64,000 bases of DNA from Dietzia cinnamea NBRC 102147. Its GTDB lineage: Bacteria > Actinomycetota > Actinomycetes > Mycobacteriales > Mycobacteriaceae. Both the position numbers and the translations under genes were made by a program. The DNA lies in NCBI RefSeq assembly GCF_001571065.1, contig NZ_BCSW01000003.1:1-64000 (forward strand), written 5' to 3'. The notes beneath the pieces were generated by a model. That model made no database searches and was not told the DNA's origin. It saw only the letters and a program-made list of their open reading frames with translations. Positions 25,529-34,291 of this stretch are shown here, piece by piece (the first letter of the stretch is position 1; every line of letters begins with the position of its first letter).

Positions 25529-25563
25529 CGGGGACGATTGACCACCGTCCCCGACTCATTCTA
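25529..25563 (-). promoter_or_regulatory. nrdR promoter with a perfect inverted repeat
   Basis: TAGAAT on the minus strand (25558-25563) is a good -10, giving a leader of about 80 nt. Just downstream, CGGGGACG (25529-25536) is perfectly mirrored by CGTCCCCG (25546-25553) around 9 nt. This is either an operator at the start site or a 5' leader hairpin. Confidence 0.5.
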
Positions 25564-25580
25564 GGAGGCAGGTGCGCCGG

Positions 25581-26030
25581 TCACGCGTAGGCGGGCCCGC
25601 CGAGGAACGCCACGGCCAGGAGCATGAGTATCCCGAAGGCGATGCCGCAGGCCAAGAGTGCCCAGGCGGGCACGTCATCGACGACACGGGTCGGAGCCGA
25701 CGACTCGACGCGGCAGGCGCGCACACTGTCGGACGCCACCGGGCGGGCCTGGACGATCCGCCGCGGAGCCGGTGTGCGGGAGGGCGCCGGTGCGAGGGTG
25801 GCGACCCGGTCGGCGGAGGCGCCGCGGTTGGGCGAGGCGGAGTCGCGACGGCCCACCGGCCGCGCGCCGGGTCGGGTCCCGGTACGCCCACGGGTCTGAC
25901 GCTCACCGGACCGGTCGGGATCCCGGCGGACACCGTCCGCGCTCGGTGCGGGAGCGCGGTGTTCTGCCGCGCAGATCTCCGTCCAGCGCGCGGTGGAGTC
26001 GGTGTGCGAGTGCATCTCCAGAATGGTCAT
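25581..26030 (-). CDS. Small membrane protein divergent from lexA (DivS/Rv2719c position)
   Basis: A 149-residue protein with an N-terminal soluble stretch (MTILEMHSHTDSTARWTEIC), a long basic Arg/Pro/Ala-rich region (about 22-118) and one C-terminal hydrophobic helix (122-141, AWALLACGIAFGILMLLAVAF), ending GGPAYA. It occupies the place of Mtb Rv2719c and Corynebacterium glutamicum divS, SOS-induced division inhibitors transcribed divergently from lexA. Rv2719c carries a LysM domain after its helix; here the protein stops just past the helix, so LysM is absent. ATG 26030 has GGGAG 5 nt upstream. Damage induction is inferred from SOS-like half boxes in the shared promoter. Confidence 0.7.
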   Translation of the reverse strand: MTILEMHSHTDSTARWTEICAAEHRAPAPSADGVRRDPDRSGERQTRGRTGTRPGARPVGRRDSASPNRGASADRVATLAPAPSRTPAPRRIVQARPVASDSVRACRVESSAPTRVVDDVPAWALLACGIAFGILMLLAVAFLGGPAYA

Positions 26031-26053
26031 GTCCACTCCCTGCTCGATACGGT

Positions 26054-26104
26054 GTGCGAAGCGGATTCGCACAACCGTATGGGTTTCTGTGTACGTCTGT
26101 TCGA
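26054..26104 (-). promoter_or_regulatory. Promoter/operator of the SOS membrane protein gene
   Basis: A -10-like TACGGT (26074-26079, minus) has an SOS-box-like site GTGTACgtctGTTCGA (26089-26104) over its -35 region. One half-site matches the TCGAAC-N4-GTTCGA consensus fully; the other matches 3 of 6. A perfect 7-5-7 inverted repeat, GTGCGAA/TTCGCAC (26054-26072), lies at the predicted start. Confidence 0.5.
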
Positions 26105-26169
26105 ATCCCGATACGCCTAGAGTTGTATCACGCGACTCCGACAAGGTCACCATTCCGCGACGAAAAACT

Positions 26170-26211
26170 TCGAACGTGTGTGTGGCGCTCCCCGCTGAGG
26201 GGCGATAGGGT
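26170..26211 (+). promoter_or_regulatory. lexA promoter with SOS-box-like operator
   Basis: TCGAACgtgtGTGTGG (26170-26185) has one perfect SOS half-site and overlaps the -35 region of a -10 TAGGGT (26206-26211). The -10 lies 8 nt before ATG 26220. LexA autorepression is expected from other actinobacteria. Confidence 0.55.
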
Positions 26212-26219
26212 GTACACAG

Positions 26220-26927
26220 ATGACGACGTCGAACATCCATTCGCCGAAGGGACCCGAGATGCCGAAGCCCGACTTCGACTCACTGACAGACCGACAGAAG
26301 AGCGTGCTACTGCACATCCACGACACGGTCAAGGAGCGCGGCTATCCGCCGAGCATCCGCGAGATCGGGGACGCGGTGGGCCTGCAATCGACGTCGTCGG
26401 TAGCGCATCAGCTGCGGACCCTGGAGAAGAAGGGGTTCCTGACCCGGGATCCGCACAAGCCGCGGGCTGTCGACGTCCACGGGGTGCCCGGGCAGAAGGC
26501 CCGGGGTCGCCGGTCGCCGACCAGCGAGGTCCGTCGTCCGAGCGGAGCGGTCGAGCCCGTCTACGTCCCGGTCCTCGGCCGGATTGCTGCGGGTGGCCCC
26601 ATCCTGGCCGAGCAGGCCGTGGAGGAGGTCTTCCCCCTCCCGACCGACCTCGTCGGGTCCGGGGACCTGTTCATGCTCAGGGTGGTCGGTGAGTCGATGA
26701 TCGACGCGGCGATCTGCGACGGTGACTACGTCGTGGTGCGGCGGCAGAACGTAGCGGACAACGGCGATATCGTCGCCGCGATGATCGACGGTGAGGCGAC
26801 CGTGAAGACCTTCCGCAAGGACTCCACGGGGGTCTGGCTCCTGCCCCACAACCCGTCCTTCAGTCCCATCCCGGGCGAGCACGCCACAATCCTGGGCAAG
26901 GTCGTCACGGTGTTCCGCAAGCTCTGA
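26220..26927 (+). CDS. lexA: LexA SOS repressor
   Basis: A 235-residue repressor/autoprotease. The N-terminal winged helix ([17 protein letters not shown]...[15 protein letters not shown], about 21-55) binds SOS boxes. The linker precedes the self-cleavage bond A124-G125 (GRIAAGGP), and the catalytic dyad is S159 (VGESM) and K196 (ATVKTF). RecA, encoded 12 kb away, stimulates cleavage. There are two plausible starts: ATG 26220, 8 nt after a -10 (leaderless), or ATG 26259 preceded by GAAGGGA. The second would drop the first 13 residues, which are outside the known fold. It is divergent from the SOS membrane protein gene and ends at a strong terminator. Confidence 0.96.
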   Translation: MTTSNIHSPKGPEMPKPDFDSLTDRQKSVLLHIHDTVKERGYPPSIREIGDAVGLQSTSSVAHQLRTLEKKGFLTRDPHKPRAVDVHGVPGQKARGRRSPTSEVRRPSGAVEPVYVPVLGRIAAGGPILAEQAVEEVFPLPTDLVGSGDLFMLRVVGESMIDAAICDGDYVVVRRQNVADNGDIVAAMIDGEATVKTFRKDSTGVWLLPHNPSFSPIPGEHATILGKVVTVFRKL

Positions 26928-26936
26928 ACCGGCCCT

Positions 26937-26989
26937 CGACGACGACGCCGCCTGCCCGGGATCGATCGGGTCAGGCGGCGTCGTCGTCG
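26937..26989. terminator. Bidirectional terminator between lexA and hflX
   Basis: An 18-bp perfect stem (26937-26954 with 26972-26989), with further inner pairing, lies between two convergent genes. Confidence 0.85.
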
Positions 26990-26999
26990 CAGGGGCCGG

Positions 27000-28451
27000 T
27001 CAGGCGGCCCCGTCGCGCGTACTGCTGTCCGAGACGAATTCGCCGAGCTCACCGGCCACCGAGGCGGGCAGCCGCACGACCAGGCGAGTGCCACGGTCGG
27101 TGTGCTCCTCCTCGACGACCGCACCCTCGGTGTGGACCCGTGCGACCACGTCACCCCGCGTGTACGGGACCTCTAGAGTCATCTCCATGTCACCGGAGGC
27201 CACGATCTGCATGATCCGTTCGAGCAGCTCGTCGACACCCTGCCCCGTGGCCGCCGAGACGAATACCGCGTCCGGCAGGGCGTGGTGCAGCTCGGTGAGC
27301 ACCACCGGGTCGGCCGCGTCGATCTTGTTGATGACCACCAACTCGCGGGGGCGCTCGGCGTTCTGCTCCTCCACCACCTCGTTGATCACCTTGCGGACCG
27401 CCTCGATCTGACGAAGGGGGAACGCGTCCGAACCGTCCACGACGTGGAGTAGCAGCTCGGAGTCGACCACCTCCTCCAGCGTGGACCGGAACGCCTCGAC
27501 CAACTGCGTGGGCAGATGCCGGACGAAGCCGACCGTGTCGGTGAACACGACCGATCGCCCGTCGGGGAGGTCGGCGCGGCGGGTGGTGGGATCGAGGGTG
27601 GCGAACAGCGCGTTCTGTACGAGGACGCCGGCGCCGGTGATCCGGTTCAGCAGGCTCGACTTGCCGGCGTTGGTGTATCCGGCGATAGCGATCGACGGAA
27701 CGGGCGTGGCACGCCTGCGGTAGCGCTTGGTGTCGCGGGACTGCTTCATGCCCTTGATCTCGCGACGCAGCTTCGCCATCCGCTCGCGGATGCGGCGCCT
27801 GTCCGTCTCGATCTTCGTCTCACCGGGGCCACGGAGGCCGACGCCACCGTTGCTGCCGGCCCGGCCACCCGCCTGGCGGGAGAGCGACTCACCCCACCCG
27901 CGGAGACGAGGGAGCATGTATTCCATCTGCGCCAGGGAGACCTGCGCCTTGCCCTCGCGACTGGTCGCGTGCTGGGCGAAGATGTCGAGGATCAGCGCCG
28001 TCCGGTCGATGACCTTGACGTTGACCGCCTTCTCCAGCGCCAGGAGCTGACCCGGGGTGAGCTCACCGTCGCAGATGACGGTGTCGGCACCCGTCGCGGC
28101 GATGACGTCCTTGAGAACGCTCACCTTTCCCGAGCCGATAAAGGTCGCCGCGTCCGGCTTGTCGCGGCGCTGGATGAGAGCGTCGCAGACCTCGGAGCCC
28201 GCCGTCTCGGCGAGCTGGGCGAGCTCCGCCATCGCGGCGTCCGCCTGGGCTGCGGACCCCTCGGTCCACACGCCGACCAGTACGACCCGCTCCAGTCGGA
28301 GCTGGCGGTACTCGGCGTCGTTGACGTCCTGGAGTTCGGTTGACAGACCCGCCACCCGGCGCAGCGAGGATCTCTCCTCGAGCTGCAGTTCGCCGATGGA
28401 TGGATCGAGGTCGCGTGTCGGCCGCTCAACGGCCGTGTGATCAATAGTCAT
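27000..28451 (-). CDS. hflX: Ribosome-associated GTPase HflX
   Basis: A 483-residue GTPase that binds the ribosome E site and splits stalled or hibernating 70S ribosomes. The N-terminal HflX domain (about 50-210) has QRRDKPDAATFIGSGKV and the glycine-rich GVGLRGPGETKIETDRR. The G domain has G1 GYTNAGKS (258-265), G3 DTVGF and G4 NKID, then a short C-terminal domain. The length exceeds that of E. coli HflX because of the N-terminal tail, as in mycobacteria. It lies 14 nt downstream of dapF (order dapF-hflX on the minus strand, as in Mtb Rv2726c-Rv2725c) and is probably co-transcribed. Confidence 0.95.
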   Translation of the reverse strand: MTIDHTAVERPTRDLDPSIGELQLEERSSLRRVAGLSTELQDVNDAEYRQLRLERVVLVGVWTEGSAAQADAAMAELAQLAETAGSEVCDALIQRRDKPDAATFIGSGKVSVLKDVIAATGADTVICDGELTPGQLLALEKAVNVKVIDRTALILDIFAQHATSREGKAQVSLAQMEYMLPRLRGWGESLSRQAGGRAGSNGGVGLRGPGETKIETDRRRIRERMAKLRREIKGMKQSRDTKRYRRRATPVPSIAIAGYTNAGKSSLLNRITGAGVLVQNALFATLDPTTRRADLPDGRSVVFTDTVGFVRHLPTQLVEAFRSTLEEVVDSELLLHVVDGSDAFPLRQIEAVRKVINEVVEEQNAERPRELVVINKIDAADPVVLTELHHALPDAVFVSAATGQGVDELLERIMQIVASGDMEMTLEVPYTRGDVVARVHTEGAVVEEEHTDRGTRLVVRLPASVAGELGEFVSDSSTRDGAA

Positions 28452-28465
28452 TCCCCAGCATCATC

Positions 28466-29398
28466 TCACATCGGGGCCGCGTGTGTCGCGTATGCGGGCG
28501 TGTGATACGCACCGCCGTGGAACCGGCCGCTGGCGACGAGCGCGGACGGACCGGTGAGGGTCGAACCGCCGTCGGCCAGGTGGACCTCGACCTCCCCGCC
28601 CGGTACCGCCACGACGACGTCTCCGCTGCCGCGTCCGGCGTCGGCCAGTGCGGCGACCGCCGTCGCCACGATGCCGGTCCCGCATGACATCGTCTCCCCC
28701 GCTCCCCGTTCGTGCACGCGCATGGTCACCCGGCCCCCGGTCAGGGGCGTGGCGATCTCCACGTTGACACCGTGTGGGAAGAAGTCGCGATCGAAGGTCG
28801 GGGGGTCGGCGACCGGCAGGGCGGCCAGAGCCGCGGCGTCCAGCCCGGGCACGACGCAGGCCAGGTGGGGGTTACCCATGTCGACGGCCACGCCCGCGAA
28901 GGTGCGGCCGCCGAGTTCTGCCGAGGAGAGTCCGAGCAGTCGCGGCTCGCCCATGTCGACCCGGACCGTGGCGTCGTCGCCGGAGCGGGACACAATCGTC
29001 GCGGGCCGCGGCCCGGAACGCGTGCCGATGGCGATCGTTCCGATGTCGGCCCGGTGCGTGGCCACCAGAGCGTGGGCGAACACCCGGACTCCGTTGCCGC
29101 ACATCTCGGCGATCGAACCGTCCGCGTTCCGGTAGTCCATAAACCAGTCCGCGGGGTCGACCCCGTCCGGTAGCGCGGGAAGGACCCCGCGATCGACGAG
29201 GGCGCCGGCGGTGGCGATCCGGAGGATCCCGTCGGCACCGATCCCGCCGCGTCGATCGCAGAGCGCGCGGACCAGCGTCTCGTCGAGGTCGAGCTCGGCG
29301 TGGTCATCGGGCAGGATCACGAAATCGTTGAGGGTGCCGTGGCCCTTGATGAAGGCGATGCCGTCGGTGGCCGTCGGCGTGTTGTGGTCCGGAGTCAT
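28466..29398 (-). CDS. dapF: Diaminopimelate epimerase DapF
   Basis: A 310-residue cofactor-independent epimerase converting LL- to meso-diaminopimelate for lysine and peptidoglycan. The two catalytic cysteines are C100 (AEMCGNGVRVFAH) and C239 (ETMSCGTGIVAT). Substrate loops GHGTLNDFVIL and MGNPHLACVV are present. The ATG lies 6 nt after a TACGAT -10, hence leaderless. dapA and dapB of the same pathway lie at 48.9-52.4 kb in this window. Its upstream neighbour here is the divergent glcB, whereas in Mtb it is miaA. Confidence 0.96.
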   Translation of the reverse strand: MTPDHNTPTATDGIAFIKGHGTLNDFVILPDDHAELDLDETLVRALCDRRGGIGADGILRIATAGALVDRGVLPALPDGVDPADWFMDYRNADGSIAEMCGNGVRVFAHALVATHRADIGTIAIGTRSGPRPATIVSRSGDDATVRVDMGEPRLLGLSSAELGGRTFAGVAVDMGNPHLACVVPGLDAAALAALPVADPPTFDRDFFPHGVNVEIATPLTGGRVTMRVHERGAGETMSCGTGIVATAVAALADAGRGSGDVVVAVPGGEVEVHLADGGSTLTGPSALVASGRFHGGAYHTPAYATHAAPM

Positions 29399-29404
29399 GT
29401 CGCG

Positions 29405-29410
29405 ATCGTA
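29405..29410 (-). promoter_or_regulatory. -10 element of the dapF-hflX operon (leaderless)
   Basis: TACGAT on the minus strand ends 6 nt before the dapF ATG at 29398. Confidence 0.6.
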
Positions 29411-29427
29411 CTAGCGGCGGACCGGCG

Positions 29428-29442
29428 TTCCGCACTGCGGAA
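29428..29442. promoter_or_regulatory. Palindromic operator candidate upstream of glcB
   Basis: TTCCGC-ACT-GCGGAA is a perfect 15-bp palindrome. It ends 30 nt before the glcB -10 and 18 nt beyond the dapF -10. Dyads of this size are typical sites for IclR-family dimers, and an IclR gene lies just past glcB. Confidence 0.55.
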
Positions 29443-29472
29443 ATAGCGGATGAAGCGCCACGACGAGGACAT

Positions 29473-29478
29473 TAGAGT
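29473..29478 (+). promoter_or_regulatory. -10 element of glcB
   Basis: TAGAGT predicts a start near 29485 and a leader of about 32 nt that carries GAGGAG before ATG 29517. The -35 is weak, which would fit regulated transcription. Confidence 0.5.
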
Positions 29479-29516
29479 CGGTCGGGAGAACGATCCCCTA
29501 CCTGAGGAGAGCATCG

Positions 29517-31697
29517 ATGTCCGAACGCATCACCGTCGGCGGTATCCAGGTCGACGAGGTCCTCTACGACTTCGTCAACACCCAGGCGATCCCGGGCACC
29601 GGGGTCGACCCCGACGCGTTCTGGGCCGGTGCCTCCGAGATCTTCGCCGACCTCGCCCCCCGGAACCGCGAGCTGCTCGCGGTGCGGGACGAGCTGCAGT
29701 CGAAGATCGACGCGTGGCACCACGAGAACCCGGCGCCGATCGACCAGGCGGCGTACAAGGAGTTCCTCCGGGAGATCGGCTACCTCGTGCCCGAGCCCGA
29801 GTCGGTCTCGGTCACCACGGAGAACGTCGACGCGGAAATCGCGACCGTCGCCGGTCCGCAGCTGGTGGTGCCGGTCACCAACGCGCGGTTCGCCATCAAC
29901 GCCGGCAACGCCCGCTGGGGTTCGCTCTATGACGCCCTCTACGGCACCGACGCCATCCCCGAGACCGACGGCGCCGAACAGGGCGACTCCTACAACAAGG
30001 TCCGTGGCGACAAGGTGATCGAGTGGGCACGTGAGTTCCTCGACGACGCGGCGCCGTTGGCCTCCGGCAGCCACGTGGGGACCACCGGGTACGCGGTCGT
30101 GGACGGCACGCTGCAGGTCACGCTCGCGGACGGCGCGACCACCGGGCTGGCCGACCCGGAGAAGTTCGTGGGCTACCTCGGGGACACCGCCAGCCCCTCC
30201 TCGGTGCTGCTGCGCAACAACGGCCTGCACATCGACATCCAGATCGACCCGGACTCCCCCATCGGCTCGACGGACGCGGCCGGCGTCAAGGACGTGGTCC
30301 TCGAGTCCGCCGTCACGACGATCATGGACTTCGAGGACTCCGTCGCCGCTGTCGACGCCGAGGACAAGACGCTCGGCTACCGCAACTGGCTCGGCCTGAT
30401 GAAGGGTGACCTCTCCGAGGAGATCAGCAAGGGCGGCAAGACGTTCACCCGCGTCCTCAACGACGACCGCGTCTACACCTCTCCGGACGGCTCCGGGGAG
30501 GTCCGCCTCCACGGGCGCTCGATGCTGTTCGTCCGCAACGTCGGCCATCTCATGACGAACCCCGCGGTCCTGGACGCCGAGGGCAACGAGCTCCCCGAGG
30601 GGATCCTCGACGCGCTGATCACCGCGCTGGCGGGCATGCACGGGATCGCGGAGGGCAACGAGCGCGGCAACAGCCGCAGCGGGTCGATCTACATCGTCAA
30701 GCCCAAGCAGCACGGGCCCGACGAGGTCGCGTTCACCACCGAGCTGTTCGGCCGCGTCGAGAAGCTCCTCGGCCTGCCGACCAACACTCTCAAGGTCGGC
30801 ATCATGGACGAGGAGCGCCGCACGTCGGTGAATCTCGCCGCCTGCATCGCGGAGGCGACGGAGCGTGTCGTGTTCATCAACACCGGGTTCCTCGACCGCA
30901 CCGGCGACGAGATCCACACCTCCATGGAAGCCGGGCCGATGATCCGCAAGGGCGAGATGAAGTCCGCGCGCTGGATGAACGCCTACGAGGACTTCAACGT
31001 CGACACCGGCCTGGCGTGTGGTCTGCGGGGCCGCGCGCAGATCGGCAAGGGCATGTGGGCGAAGACCGACCTCATGGCGGAGATGCTCGCCGAGAAGATC
31101 GGCCAGCCGCAGGCCGGCGCCAACACCGCCTGGGTCCCGTCGCCGACCGGTGCGACCCTCCACGCGACCCACTACCACCGCGTCGACGTCCTGGCCCGCC
31201 AGGAGGAGCTCCTCGCCGGCGGTCGTCGCGCGAGCGTCGACGACATCCTCACGGTGCCGCTCGCCCCGAACACCGACTGGTCGGACGAGGAGAAGAAGGA
31301 GGAGGTCGACAACTCCTGCCAGACCATCCTGGGCTACGTCGTCCGCTGGGTCGAGCAGGGTATCGGCGTCTCGAAGGTGCCGGACATCCACGACGTGAAC
31401 CTCATGGAGGACCGAGCCACCCTGCGGATCTCCTCGCAGCTGTTGGCCAACTGGATCCGCCACGGCATCGTCACGGCAGAGTTCGTGGAAGATTCGCTGC
31501 GCCGTATGGCCGAGGTCGTCGACAAGCAGAACGCGGGCGACGACGCCTACCGGAACATGGCGCCGGACGTCGAGTCCTCAATCGCTTGGCAGGCTGCCCG
31601 CGAGCTGATCCTCGAGGGCACCACGCAGCCGTCGGGCTACACCGAGCCGATCCTGCACCGCCGTCGCCGCGAGTTCAAGACCGCCAACGGGCTCTGA
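29517..31697 (+). CDS. glcB: Malate synthase G
   Basis: A 726-residue enzyme that condenses glyoxylate and acetyl-CoA to malate, the second step of the glyoxylate bypass used on acetate and fatty acids. The monomeric isoform G length is exact. Signatures include [51 protein letters not shown] (catalytic-barrel acidic residues) and the C-terminal [21 protein letters not shown] 29517 follows GAGGAG. It stands alone on the plus strand between dapF and an IclR gene, a place where Mtb has no such gene, and is flanked by a palindromic site and a repeat-type terminator. Isocitrate lyase is not in the window. Confidence 0.97.
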   Translation: MSERITVGGIQVDEVLYDFVNTQAIPGTGVDPDAFWAGASEIFADLAPRNRELLAVRDELQSKIDAWHHENPAPIDQAAYKEFLREIGYLVPEPESVSVTTENVDAEIATVAGPQLVVPVTNARFAINAGNARWGSLYDALYGTDAIPETDGAEQGDSYNKVRGDKVIEWAREFLDDAAPLASGSHVGTTGYAVVDGTLQVTLADGATTGLADPEKFVGYLGDTASPSSVLLRNNGLHIDIQIDPDSPIGSTDAAGVKDVVLESAVTTIMDFEDSVAAVDAEDKTLGYRNWLGLMKGDLSEEISKGGKTFTRVLNDDRVYTSPDGSGEVRLHGRSMLFVRNVGHLMTNPAVLDAEGNELPEGILDALITALAGMHGIAEGNERGNSRSGSIYIVKPKQHGPDEVAFTTELFGRVEKLLGLPTNTLKVGIMDEERRTSVNLAACIAEATERVVFINTGFLDRTGDEIHTSMEAGPMIRKGEMKSARWMNAYEDFNVDTGLACGLRGRAQIGKGMWAKTDLMAEMLAEKIGQPQAGANTAWVPSPTGATLHATHYHRVDVLARQEELLAGGRRASVDDILTVPLAPNTDWSDEEKKEEVDNSCQTILGYVVRWVEQGIGVSKVPDIHDVNLMEDRATLRISSQLLANWIRHGIVTAEFVEDSLRRMAEVVDKQNAGDDAYRNMAPDVESSIAWQAARELILEGTTQPSGYTEPILHRRRREFKTANGL

Positions 31698-31706
31698 CCC
31701 CTGCGG

Positions 31707-31778
31707 GAATCCGCTACTCCCCCTCGGCATCCGCTACCCCTGCAGAGGTAGCGAATCCGGGCCGGGGGTAGCGGATTT
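31707..31778. terminator. Composite hairpin/repeat between glcB and the IclR gene
   Basis: AATCCGCTAC-type words occur twice (31709-31717 and about 31729-31737) and their complement GGTAGCG twice (31747-31753 and 31768-31774). They form an inner stem CGCTACC/GGTAGCG and an outer stem in which GGATTCCCGCAG-proximal AATCCGCTAC pairs with GTAGCGGATT. It lies between convergent genes and can act as a bidirectional terminator. Confidence 0.65.
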
Positions 31779-31813
31779 CCTGTATCGGGACGGCGCCACG
31801 CCGGCACGGTCGG

Positions 31814-32560
31814 TCAGCCGAGGAGGCCCTCCACCGCGGCCCTGAGGATGTCGACGGCGGCGTCCCTGCGGTCCCGGGTGAACCGGGCCTCGGGCCCGGA
31901 CGCGGAGATCGCGAACGCGGCGTCGCCCGTGCCCACGGCGATGGCCACGCACCGCACCCCTTCCTCCTGCTCGGACTCGTCGGTGGCGAAGCCCCGGCGT
32001 CGGACCTCGTGGATCTGCTCGATCAGTGCACCGACCTCGACGAGGGTCGAATCGGTGTAGCGGCGCATGCCGGCCCGTTCCAACATGGCGCGGATCTCGG
32101 CGTCGTCATCGCCCGCCACGAGGGCCTTGCCCACCGCCGTGCAGTGGACCTCGACGCGCCGCCCCACCTCCGTGAACATCCGCATCGAGTGGGGCGAGGG
32201 CACCTGGGCGAGGTAGACAACACCGTCGCCCTCCCGGACGGCGAGGTTGGCGGTCTCCCCGGTGCCCTCGACGACGGCCCGCAGCACGGGCTCCGCCCAC
32301 GCGGCGGTCGCGCGCTCGGCCGCGTCCCCGATCCGTTGGAGGCGGGGGCCGAGGAGGTAGCCGCGGCCGGCGTCACGGCGGAGGTGTCCGCTCTCGGCGA
32401 GGGTGCCGCAGAGCCGGTGGACGGTCGCGGCGGCCAGACCGGTGTCTGCGACCAGTTCACCGAGGCTGGCGCGCCCGCCGCGGCGGCACAGGGCGTCGAG
32501 CAGCGAGAACGCGCGGTCGACGGACTGGACGCGGGACCGCCCGCCGCCGGGCGCGGTCAT
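31814..32560 (-). CDS. IclR-family transcriptional regulator
   Basis: A 248-residue regulator. The N-terminal winged helix ([42 protein letters not shown], about 13-54) is followed by the IclR effector domain (about 75-245), with [11 protein letters not shown] and [20 protein letters not shown] as family marks. Its ATG overlaps the miaA stop (ATGA), so it is expressed at least partly from the miaA operon. It is convergent with glcB. The effector could be glyoxylate or a related small acid and glcB the target; this is inference supported by the 15-bp palindrome at the glcB promoter. Confidence 0.92.
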   Translation of the reverse strand: MTAPGGGRSRVQSVDRAFSLLDALCRRGGRASLGELVADTGLAAATVHRLCGTLAESGHLRRDAGRGYLLGPRLQRIGDAAERATAAWAEPVLRAVVEGTGETANLAVREGDGVVYLAQVPSPHSMRMFTEVGRRVEVHCTAVGKALVAGDDDAEIRAMLERAGMRRYTDSTLVEVGALIEQIHEVRRRGFATDESEQEEGVRCVAIAVGTGDAAFAISASGPEARFTRDRRDAAVDILRAAVEGLLG

Positions 32561-33510
32561 CGGGATCCCTCCCCCAGGATCCGCAGCGCCGCGTCCAGCG
32601 GGCGCGGGGCGTCGTCGGCCCGGTCGCGGGTGTCGGTGTCTATCCACCGGATCCGGTGGTCGCGGCCGAACCAGGACCGTTGACGGCGGACGTAGCGGCG
32701 GGTGCCGATGACCGTCCGCTCCTCCGCACGGGCCAGCCCGTCGTCGTCGATGCGCAGGGCGTCGTCCATCTCGTCGAGGACCTGGGCGTAGCCGATCGCC
32801 CGGCGGGCCGTGACGCCCTCGAGGAGCCCGACTCCGACGAGGCCCCGCACCTCCTCGACGAGCCCGTCGGCGAACATCGTCGAGGTCCGGGCGGCCAGCC
32901 GGTCGTCGAGCTCGGGCAGCGCGCACCGCAGGCCGATCAGACGGGTGCCGAATCGCGGCTCGCCGATGGTCGGTCGGGACGCGGAGAACGGCCGCCCCGT
33001 GAGCTCGACGACCTCCAGTGCGCGGACGGTGCGCCGCGGGTCGGTGGGCAGGATGGTCCGCGCCGCCTCGGGGTCGACCCGTGCGAGTTCGTCGTGCAGG
33101 GCGCGGACGCCGATCTCCTCCAGCCGCCGCTCGTAGCGAGCACGCACCTCGGGATCGGTGTCGGGGATGCTCCACCCGTCCACGAGCGCCTGGATGTACA
33201 TCATCGACCCACCGCACAGGATCGGCACGTGTCCCCGGTCGCGGATCCCGGCGATCTCCCGCTCGGCCTCATCGCGGAAGTCGGCGACGCTCGCGGTGTG
33301 GGTGACATCGAGGACGTCGAGTCGGTGATGCGGGATGCCGCGACGCTCCTCGGGCCTGAGCTTGGCGGTGCCGATGTCCATGCCGCGGTACTGCTGCATC
33401 GCGTCGCAGTTGACGACTTCACCGCCGAGGCGTTCGGCCAGATCCAGCGCGAGCTCCGATTTGCCGGTGCCCGTGGGCCCGATCACGGCGACGGGGGCCG
33501 GGCCGGTCAT
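32557..33510 (-). CDS. miaA: tRNA dimethylallyltransferase MiaA
   Basis: A 317-residue enzyme that adds a dimethylallyl group to N6 of A37 in tRNAs reading UNN codons; MiaB, encoded 4 kb away, then methylthiolates it. The P-loop is GPTGTGKS (residues 11-18). [17 protein letters not shown] (34-50) binds the tRNA base, [13 protein letters not shown] is the third core motif, and a C-terminal [11 protein letters not shown] segment contacts tRNA. The frame is open upstream, but ATG 33510 overlaps the preceding stop (ATGA) and fits the family. It is coupled on both sides. Confidence 0.96.
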   Translation of the reverse strand: MTGPAPVAVIGPTGTGKSELALDLAERLGGEVVNCDAMQQYRGMDIGTAKLRPEERRGIPHHRLDVLDVTHTASVADFRDEAEREIAGIRDRGHVPILCGGSMMYIQALVDGWSIPDTDPEVRARYERRLEEIGVRALHDELARVDPEAARTILPTDPRRTVRALEVVELTGRPFSASRPTIGEPRFGTRLIGLRCALPELDDRLAARTSTMFADGLVEEVRGLVGVGLLEGVTARRAIGYAQVLDEMDDALRIDDDGLARAEERTVIGTRRYVRRQRSWFGRDHRIRWIDTDTRDRADDAPRPLDAALRILGEGSR

Positions 33511-34163
33511 GACCACCACCCGCAGTGGTAGCCGACACCGAACGGCGCCCAGGACAGCCGTTCTCGCGCGGCGCGCCCGCCCACGAGGTCGGCGAGGACG
33601 AGCCAGGCGGGACGGCTCCACCACCCGATCTCCTCGGCGACGGCCGCCCCGTGGTCGGGAAGCTCGCCGGGGTCCCGGAGCCACCGGCCGAGCCGGGCGT
33701 CCAGGGCGACGCCGCGCGGGTCCTCGGGGACGGGGGCGCGCGGCGCGAGGGAGGCGGGTCCGTCGGCGACGACGACGACGAGGTCGTCCGCCGCGACCTG
33801 CGGCGTGGTGGGCGAGGGCCCGGTCACGCCGGTGAAGCCCCTGGTCAGGCCGATCTGTGCGCGGTCCAGCAGCCACCACGCGATCAGCGCGGCATCGGGA
33901 ACCGCCTCGTGCGGCGCCGGCGGGGCACCGGGCCGTCCGACCGGCACGTCGGCCCCCCACCGGGCGAGCGTCGAGCGGACGTCGCCCAGTGAGCGTCCGC
34001 CGCTGTCCGCGCCCACGACCCTGACCGCGGTCGCGTCCTCCGCGGCACGCCGGAGCACGCGGACCATCTCGTCCACCTGGCGTGCGGAGTCGGCGGCCGC
34101 GCTCCCGGAGAGCACGGGCACGAGCGCGGGTGCACCGGGGACCAGGACGACTGACGTGTTCAC
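33507..34163 (-). CDS. Class III extradiol dioxygenase (LigB)-like protein
   Basis: A 218-residue protein upstream of miaA, as in Mtb Rv2728c, belonging to the LigB-like superfamily. Features are [15 protein letters not shown] at the N-terminus, [25 protein letters not shown], and [14 protein letters not shown] followed by [10 protein letters not shown] at the end. The usual metal-binding histidine pair of true dioxygenases is not evident, so catalysis is doubtful. The chosen start GTG 34163 lies 8 nt after TAGGGT. The stop overlaps miaA (ATGA), hence a miaA-linked, perhaps tRNA-related, role by position only. Confidence 0.75.
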   Translation of the reverse strand: MNTSVVLVPGAPALVPVLSGSAAADSARQVDEMVRVLRRAAEDATAVRVVGADSGGRSLGDVRSTLARWGADVPVGRPGAPPAPHEAVPDAALIAWWLLDRAQIGLTRGFTGVTGPSPTTPQVAADDLVVVVADGPASLAPRAPVPEDPRGVALDARLGRWLRDPGELPDHGAAVAEEIGWWSRPAWLVLADLVGGRAARERLSWAPFGVGYHCGWWS

Positions 34164-34291
34164 ACCTCGAAACCCTACTGACCGCGTACGACACCGTCGC
34201 AGGACGCCGCCCCGTGACGCCGGGTGGGCCCGGTGGGGCGTACCCGGGGATACGGCGGACACCCGCGCGACGGTTGGTACACACTAGGAGG

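Noticed and set aside
26188-26203. Short hairpin CCCC-GCTGA-GGGG before lexA
   Set aside because: It lies between the -35 and -10 regions, so it is not transcribed; it is too short and GC-biased to claim as an operator.
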